From positions 1 to 13,167 of the forward strand of contig CALMQD010000017.1 of the NCBI GenBank assembly GCA_937871415.1: a stretch of DNA of 13,167 nucleotides, read 5' to 3'. Made by a program: the position numbers and the translations under genes. The notes under the pieces were generated by a model. It did not search any database. It had not been told where the DNA came from and saw nothing but the letters and a program-made list of their open reading frames with translations. Source of the DNA: an uncultured Phycisphaerales bacterium. GTDB lineage: Bacteria; Planctomycetota; Phycisphaerae; Phycisphaerales; UBA1924. This document shows, piece after piece, positions 6,107 to 13,167 of the stretch (position 1 is the first letter of the stretch; each line of letters opens with the position of its first letter).

Positions 6107-7009
6107 ATGGCATCAATCAATCTGAACCGGACCGGGACGCCTGAGTGGACGCGCCGAGCCCTTGCTCGTGCGGCGTGCGCCGGGGCGCTGGCGGTGGTGG
6201 CCGCGAGCGGGGGTTGCCGCAAGGGCCTCAACAATGAACTGGCGGTCCGCAACGGCGCATCCGAGTGGTCGCCCGCGACCATCCGCGACCCGATGATCGA
6301 ACCGCCGGCGGTCCGTGCAGACGGCACGCGCGAGGAGTACCCGGAGGCCGACCCGTCTTTGTTCTCACTGGAGCGTGAGAACTGGCCGGTTCAGCGCGTG
6401 TCGATCCTGAGCGCGCCGCCGGCGCACCAGCCGATCTACCACCGAGATGTCTTCGACAACACCACGATCGACCGGTCGCGCGGGCGGTATCCGACTCTCG
6501 AGAGCGCGGCCCAACTGAACAACCGCGAAGGGGGCCTGGCGCAGGTGCGCGAGGCGGTATTCGCGCCGTTCTTCGCCGCCGGCGACATCGTGCTCTGGCC
6601 GATCCGTGCGTCGTACAAGCGCCCCTGGTTTGCGACACGCGGCGGCGTGCAGGGCGGTCGGTATGAGCGGGGCCCGTCGGGCCGCTTCATCGCAGCGCCG
6701 GAGGCCGTCGGCGTGGCGCAGTTCCCCTTGGCCGAGATCATTCATGCTTCGCCGGACGAGCGTGTCGTGCCGCGCGGCAACGGGGCGGGAACTTCCGACA
6801 AGTCGCCGGGAGATGGCCGGCGCCCTTCGCCCTTCGAGTCGCCGCTGCACCCGACGCCTCAGCCTGCGCCGGCGCCGCAGCCGGGTGCTGCACCGGCCCC
6901 GTCCAGCACTGCACCCGAAACGCCGACCCAGCCCGCGCCGACCCCCGCCGAAGACGAGGGCAAGCCCGCGTCGCACATCGGCGCGAGTGATCCCCTGGGC
7001 CCGAAGTGA
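6107..7009 (+). CDS. Putative lipoprotein of unknown function with Pro-rich tail
   Basis: I do not recognise the family. From ATG 6107 the product has 300 residues: a positively charged N-region with WTRRALARAA, a hydrophobic segment (about 22-33), then SGGC with Cys37 as a plausible lipidated cysteine (the -3 residue is Ser, so the lipobox is imperfect). A folded-looking middle part (about 75-215) is rich in aromatic residues and includes FAPFFAAGDIVLWPIRASYK. The last 70 residues are Pro/Ala-rich and look disordered. Export to the cell envelope is inferred. The frame is open back to GTG 6059, which would add 16 residues and has a TACACT box 9 bases upstream; ATG 6107 is preferred because it gives a shorter signal sequence, but neither start has a clear Shine-Dalgarno. 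It is divergent from nadC and convergent with the nuclease-like gene. Confidence 0.75.
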   Translation: MASINLNRTGTPEWTRRALARAACAGALAVVAASGGCRKGLNNELAVRNGASEWSPATIRDPMIEPPAVRADGTREEYPEADPSLFSLERENWPVQRVSILSAPPAHQPIYHRDVFDNTTIDRSRGRYPTLESAAQLNNREGGLAQVREAVFAPFFAAGDIVLWPIRASYKRPWFATRGGVQGGRYERGPSGRFIAAPEAVGVAQFPLAEIIHASPDERVVPRGNGAGTSDKSPGDGRRPSPFESPLHPTPQPAPAPQPGAAPAPSSTAPETPTQPAPTPAEDEGKPASHIGASDPLGPK

Positions 7010-7012
7010 GCG

Positions 7013-7031
7013 AGCGTCGCCCGCTGACGCT
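7013..7031. terminator. Small stem-loop between convergent genes
   Basis: AGCGTC (7013-7018) and GACGCT (7026-7031) form a 6-bp stem with a 7-base loop, filling the 22-base gap between two convergent stop codons. It could act as a bidirectional terminator, but it is short and has no T-run. Confidence 0.3.
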
Positions 7032-8126
7032 TCAGTCGTCGTCGGGCATCACGCGCACGTCGGCCAGGACCATGAAGTGGTCGGAGTAGCGGGTCTTGAA
7101 GTCCGTCTCCGTCAGGCGACGTTTCGAGAGATAGTCCGCTGAAAACACCCGCTGCTTCGAGTTCGCGAACTCGGGCTGTCCCTGCGGCGGCATGATGCGG
7201 TCCATCGTGTAGCCCGCGACGTGCGTCACTTCGTTGCCTCTGTTCAGGTCGATCAACCCCGCGCCCACCAGCGACCGGATGCACGCCTCGCCGGCGTCCG
7301 CGGCGTTGGAGTCGCCCAGCACGACGACGTCCTGATCCGCGAACGCGGTGCGCACAGCCGGGAGCGCTTTCGCGAGGGCCTCGGCCTCGGCCGCGCGGTG
7401 CGACTCGAACTTGCCCCGGTAATCCGCCTTCATGTGCACCGGGATCAAAACGAGGTCGGTCCTCCCCGGCCCCGCGGAGAAGCGCATCGCGTGCGGAGGG
7501 CGGTTCCAGAGCGCCGTGCCCTGCGCCGAGCGGCCTTCCTCGATCGGCAGGCGGTGCGGGGTGCTGTGAAGCTGATCCCAGGGCAGACCGTCGGTGGTTT
7601 GCGCGGCGACCGCCGACGCATTCCACATGACGCCGGTGAGTTGGTCGCCCTTCGCGCGTCCTTTGAACAGAACGTAATCCCACGAAGCGCCGGTCTTGCC
7701 GGCAAGGGCCTCGAGCACCGCCTCCAGTTCCGGCGAGCGGATCGGGGAGCCCGGGGTGAAGGTCACGATCTCTTCGAGCGCGAGAATCTCGGCGCCGGAC
7801 GCGGCGATGTAGTCGGCGAGATCTTCCGGACTCTGCGCCACGCCGCGGGCCGGGCCCGAGCGCTGATCGGGCTTGCCGAACCACTCGATGTTCCAGGTCC
7901 CGAGGACGAGCACATCGGGGTTGGGGTCGCGATAGGCGCCGGGCGCGGCCGTTCCGACGCCGCTCGGAGCCGCCGCCGCAGTGTTCGCCGTCGCCGCTGG
8001 AACTCCGCTCTCGCGGGCGTTGTCTGGGTTGCGCTGCTGGTTGGCCCTGTACCACGCCACCCCGATCGCGATGAGCAGGACGACGATCGTCGGAACGGTC
8101 TTGCGGTTGGAGCGGCGGCGGGCCAT
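7032..8126 (-). CDS. Membrane-anchored endonuclease/exonuclease/phosphatase-family protein
   Basis: The EEP (DNase I-like) fold cleaves phosphodiester or phosphomonoester bonds in nucleic acids, phosphoinositides or sphingomyelin. The 364-residue product begins MARRRSNRK, then a single hydrophobic helix (about 11-26), an Ala-rich linker (about 40-68), and the EEP domain with LGTWNIEWF (75-83, N79), LALEEI (115-120, E119), PVHMKAD (229-235, H231), GDSNA (271-275, D272 and N274), MDRIM (308-312) and SDH (348-350). These are the usual metal and catalytic residues, so it is probably active. The positive N terminus before the helix predicts an outward-facing catalytic domain. ATG 8126 precedes the charged N-region; there is no Shine-Dalgarno, but TATGCT sits 6 bases upstream. 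It lies 35 bases downstream of birA on the same strand. Substrate unknown. Confidence 0.9.
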   Translation of the reverse strand: MARRRSNRKTVPTIVVLLIAIGVAWYRANQQRNPDNARESGVPAATANTAAAAPSGVGTAAPGAYRDPNPDVLVLGTWNIEWFGKPDQRSGPARGVAQSPEDLADYIAASGAEILALEEIVTFTPGSPIRSPELEAVLEALAGKTGASWDYVLFKGRAKGDQLTGVMWNASAVAAQTTDGLPWDQLHSTPHRLPIEEGRSAQGTALWNRPPHAMRFSAGPGRTDLVLIPVHMKADYRGKFESHRAAEAEALAKALPAVRTAFADQDVVVLGDSNAADAGEACIRSLVGAGLIDLNRGNEVTHVAGYTMDRIMPPQGQPEFANSKQRVFSADYLSKRRLTETDFKTRYSDHFMVLADVRVMPDDD

Positions 8127-8132
8127 GAGTCG

Positions 8133-8138
8133 AGCATA
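8133..8138 (-). promoter_or_regulatory. TANNNT -10-like element before the EEP gene
   Basis: TATGCT ends 6 bases before ATG 8126, inside the 35-base gap after birA. It implies that the EEP gene can be transcribed separately from birA. Confidence 0.4.
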
Positions 8139-8161
8139 CACGTCCCGTGGCGATGCGCGGG

Positions 8162-9028
8162 TCACATGATGACCGCCCCCGGCGGCGACTCGACGATCAT
8201 CCCTGACGGAAGTTCGATCATCGCCAGTCCGCTCTCCGCACTCAGACCCCTGAGCACGCCTTCGACCAGACCGGACGATGCGTTCCACCCGCCCCTCGGG
8301 GGTGCCGCGTTCGTCGGCCACCGGAGGGACACCGGCCGGTCGATTCCGACCATGCGTGATGTGAACGCCGCGGCCGGAACGCCCGTCGACGCCGCGGCCC
8401 CTGCCACATCGTGCAGCAGGCGGCCCGCGAGTGCCGCCAGATCGGTCTCGACGCCGAGCGCAGTCCGGAGCGTCGTCGCGCTGGCGCCGAGCGAAGAGGG
8501 CAGTTGGGATACCGGGAAGTTCGCGTTGATACCGATGCCGATGATGAGCCAGGGCGACGGGAGCGAAAGCCGTTCGATGAGGATGCCGCCGACCTTGAGC
8601 CACCCCTGGTGACCTGCGTCGAGAACCACCAGGTCGTTGGGCCACTTGAGCGCGAGGCGGGAATCGCGCAGCGGCGGCGACCCGAGTCCGGCCTCGAGCG
8701 ATTCCAGCACACCCAGCGCCACGCGCAGGCTCAGGCCGGTGAGCACGCGACGCTCTTCATCGGCCGTGGATGGCAGGCGCCCGGCGATGGACAGCCACAA
8801 TCCTCCGCGCGGGCTGACCCACGAACGGTCGAAACGCCCCCTTCCTCCGGTCTGAACCGTGGCTAAAAGCGCCGCGGGCGATGCGCTTTCCGGGTCGCGC
8901 TCCAGCCGGCGGCGCAGCTCCAGACTCGTCGAATCCACCTCCGCCACGGATTCGACACGGCGCGGCCAAGCCGGGCCGGCGGTGCCGGGCCCGGTGTTCC
9001 ACGGAGTTTTGCCCGTCTCGTGTTGCAC
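8162..9028 (-). CDS. birA: Biotin--[acetyl-CoA-carboxylase] ligase, monofunctional
   Basis: The enzyme makes biotinyl-5'-AMP and transfers biotin to a lysine of the carboxylase carrier protein, in the cytoplasm. The 288-residue product has VDSTS (31-35), the biotin/AMP loop TGGRGRFDRSW (60-70, with GRGR at 62-65), LKWPNDL (127-133, K128), KVGGILIE (145-152) and GIGINANFP (164-172), followed by a C-terminal SH3-like domain ending about residue 280. There is no N-terminal helix-turn-helix domain, so it should not repress biotin genes as E. coli BirA does. The start is GTG 9028; residues 1-22 are not conserved, so the true start could be a little further in. It is divergent from the glycosidase gene (65-base gap), with the EEP gene following downstream. 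Confidence 0.94.
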   Translation of the reverse strand: MQHETGKTPWNTGPGTAGPAWPRRVESVAEVDSTSLELRRRLERDPESASPAALLATVQTGGRGRFDRSWVSPRGGLWLSIAGRLPSTADEERRVLTGLSLRVALGVLESLEAGLGSPPLRDSRLALKWPNDLVVLDAGHQGWLKVGGILIERLSLPSPWLIIGIGINANFPVSQLPSSLGASATTLRTALGVETDLAALAGRLLHDVAGAAASTGVPAAAFTSRMVGIDRPVSLRWPTNAAPPRGGWNASSGLVEGVLRGLSAESGLAMIELPSGMIVESPPGAVIM

Positions 9029-9040
9029 GGCGTTTGAACC

Positions 9041-9048
9041 GATAATCT
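9041..9048 (+). promoter_or_regulatory. Possible -10 element for the glycosidase gene
   Basis: GATAATCT is the most AT-rich stretch of the 65-base birA/glycosidase divergent gap and resembles a -10 box (GATAAT, or TAATCT as TANNNT). It would give the glycosidase mRNA a leader of about 40 bases. No -35 box at standard spacing was found. Confidence 0.25.
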
Positions 9049-9093
9049 GTAGGCGGACCCGGCCGCGACAGGGCGGGGACGACGCGAATCGTC

Positions 9094-11898
<2,805 letters not shown>

Positions 11899-11917
11899 TG
11901 CCCGTGCGATCGCGCGG

Positions 11918-11923
11918 TACGAT
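11918..11923 (+). promoter_or_regulatory. TANNNT -10-like element before the PLP-enzyme gene
   Basis: TACGAT ends 6 bases before ATG 11930, in the 31-base gap after the glycosidase stop, and no Shine-Dalgarno is present. It suggests the PLP-enzyme gene has its own promoter despite its close spacing. Confidence 0.42.
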
Positions 11924-11929
11924 GACGCC

Positions 11930-13167
11930 ATGTCCACCCCCGCCACGCGAGCCGCCCCCGCCGCCAGCACCGAAGGACTTCTCGGCAAGCCGCCGCTGAG
12001 CGCCCCCTTCTCGGGCATCCTGAGCATGATCGGGTGCACGCCGATGCTGGCGCTGTCGAAGCTCGACACCGGGCCCGGGGCGCGCCTGTTCGGCAAGATG
12101 GAGCTCATGAACCCCGCGGGGTCCATCAAGGACCGCATCGGGCTGTCGATGATCGAGGCGGCGGAGAAGGACGGGCGGCTCAACCCCCACGCCGCACAGC
12201 GCCCGACGATCATCGAGGCAACCGCCGGCAACACCGGCCTGGGCCTGGCGCTGGTCGGACGCCAGCGCGGGTACAACATCAAGTTCGTCATGCCCGACAA
12301 GATGTCGCAGGAGAAGATCCAGCACCTGCGCGCGATGGGGGCCGAGGTGATCCTCACACGCTCGGACGTGGAGAAGGGGCACCCGGAGTACTACCAGGAC
12401 ATGGCCGCGGCGCTGGCCAAAAAGATCCCCAACTCGGTCTACATCAACCAGTTCGCCAACCCGGCCAATCCGCTCGCCCACTACGAGGGCACCGGGCCCG
12501 AGATCTGGGAGCAGATGCGGCACGTCGGCGGCGTCGACGCCTTTGTGTGCGGCGTCGGCTCGGGCGGAACGCTCAGCGGCGTGGGCAAGTTCCTCCGCGA
12601 GAAGAACCCGGACGTGAAAATCGTGCTCGCCGACCCGGCGGGCTCGATCCTGGCCCCGCTGGTCAACGAGGGCAGAAAGGTCAAGCCCGGCTCGTGGCTT
12701 GTCGAGGGCATGGGCGAGGACTTCGTCCCGGACATCTGCGACCTGAAACTCGTGAGCGAGGCGTTCGCCGTCACCGACCGTGAGGCGTTTCTGGCGGCGC
12801 GAGAGCTGCTCGCCAAGGAAGGGGTTCTGGCCGGTTCCAGCACGGGGTGCATCCTGCACGCGGCCCTCGCGTTCTGCCGCAAGCAGAAACCGAGACCGGA
12901 CGGCCGACCGATGAACGTCGTCACGCTCATCTGCGACAGCGGCGCCAAGTACCTCTCGAAGATGTTCAACGACTTCTGGATGATGGACAACGGTTTCATC
13001 CAGCGCGAGAGGACCGACGACCTCCGCGACCTGATCGCGCGCCACGCGCCGTCGCTCGCGCTCACTCCCCGGGGCGACCTCGCGATGATCGCCGTGCAGG
13101 GACCGGGGGGGCGCGCCGCGGTCTGGCGGGCGCTGCCGAAGGTCGTCTTCTCGAGCACGCTCACCGC
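11930..13167 (+). CDS. PLP-dependent cystathionine beta-synthase/cysteine synthase (runs off right edge)
   Basis: Enzymes of this fold-type II family condense serine or O-acetylserine with homocysteine or sulfide. In the 412 visible residues: IGCTPML (34-40), NPAGSIKDRI (61-70) with PLP lysine K67, EATAGNTGLGLAL (96-108) binding the substrate carboxylate, GVGSGGTLSGVG (208-219) as the PLP-phosphate loop, VEGMGEDFVPDICDL (258-272), KEGVLAGSSTG (296-306) and CDSGAKYLSKMFND (335-348). The EGMGEDFVP segment and the GFIQRERTDDLRDLI end (355-369) favour the cystathionine beta-synthase branch over CysK. Odd: instead of a CBS regulatory domain, residues 377-403 resemble part of aminomethyltransferase GcvT (RGDLAMIAVQGP at 381-392). 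The frame is open to the window end, so total length is unknown. ATG 11930 is preceded by TACGAT. Confidence 0.86.
   Translation, partial: MSTPATRAAPAASTEGLLGKPPLSAPFSGILSMIGCTPMLALSKLDTGPGARLFGKMELMNPAGSIKDRIGLSMIEAAEKDGRLNPHAAQRPTIIEATAGNTGLGLALVGRQRGYNIKFVMPDKMSQEKIQHLRAMGAEVILTRSDVEKGHPEYYQDMAAALAKKIPNSVYINQFANPANPLAHYEGTGPEIWEQMRHVGGVDAFVCGVGSGGTLSGVGKFLREKNPDVKIVLADPAGSILAPLVNEGRKVKPGSWLVEGMGEDFVPDICDLKLVSEAFAVTDREAFLAARELLAKEGVLAGSSTGCILHAALAFCRKQKPRPDGRPMNVVTLICDSGAKYLSKMFNDFWMMDNGFIQRERTDDLRDLIARHAPSLALTPRGDLAMIAVQGPGGRAAVWRALPKVVFSSTLT

Noticed and set aside
7221..8612. A 463-codon plus-strand open frame opposite the EEP gene and birA
   Set aside because: Shadow frame; the opposite strand carries intact EEP and biotin ligase catalytic motifs.

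Overview
The window is GC-rich (about two thirds G+C or more by eye) bacterial chromosome carrying housekeeping genes. It has twelve protein-coding genes, packed with short gaps. No rRNA, tRNA, CRISPR array, insertion sequence, phage gene or attachment site was seen. The gene set and style suggest Planctomycetota, perhaps a Phycisphaerae-like lineage. The clues are signal peptides on F0 subunits b and c, a histidine-rich subunit a, a very large stand-alone GH63-type glycosidase, and a lipoprotein of no recognised family. This placement is inference.

Layout. Positions 1-2309 (minus strand) hold the F0 part of an ATP synthase operon in the order atpI-like, atpB, atpE, atpF; atpF runs off the left edge, and the F1 genes would lie beyond it. 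Upstream on the same strand is mutL (2487-4526), separated from the atp genes by a strong stem-loop directly after the mutL stop codon and a possible promoter. A HIT-family hydrolase (4627-5037, plus) is divergent from mutL and convergent with nadC (5064-6011, minus). nadC is in turn divergent from a putative lipoprotein gene (6107-7009, plus). A membrane-anchored endonuclease/exonuclease/phosphatase-family protein (7032-8126, minus) lies just downstream of birA (8162-9028, minus). Divergent from birA are a 934-residue GH63/MGH1-like glycoside hydrolase (9094-11898, plus) and then a PLP-dependent cystathionine beta-synthase/cysteine synthase (11930 to the right edge, plus).

The genes mostly serve unrelated tasks: energy conversion, mismatch repair, NAD synthesis, biotin attachment, glycan or glucoside breakdown, and sulfur amino acid metabolism. 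Only the atp cluster is a clear functional operon. No new defence or mobile system was found. The most interesting signals are: (1) a recurrent TANNNT hexamer 5-9 bases before the start codon of promoter-proximal genes that lack a Shine-Dalgarno sequence, whereas internal atp genes have one, suggesting widespread leaderless transcription; (2) an unexpected C-terminal segment on the PLP enzyme that resembles aminomethyltransferase GcvT rather than a CBS-domain tail; (3) histidine-rich segments on ATP synthase subunits a and b.

No gene-free stretch exceeds 300 bases; the longest is 2310-2486 and is described below.
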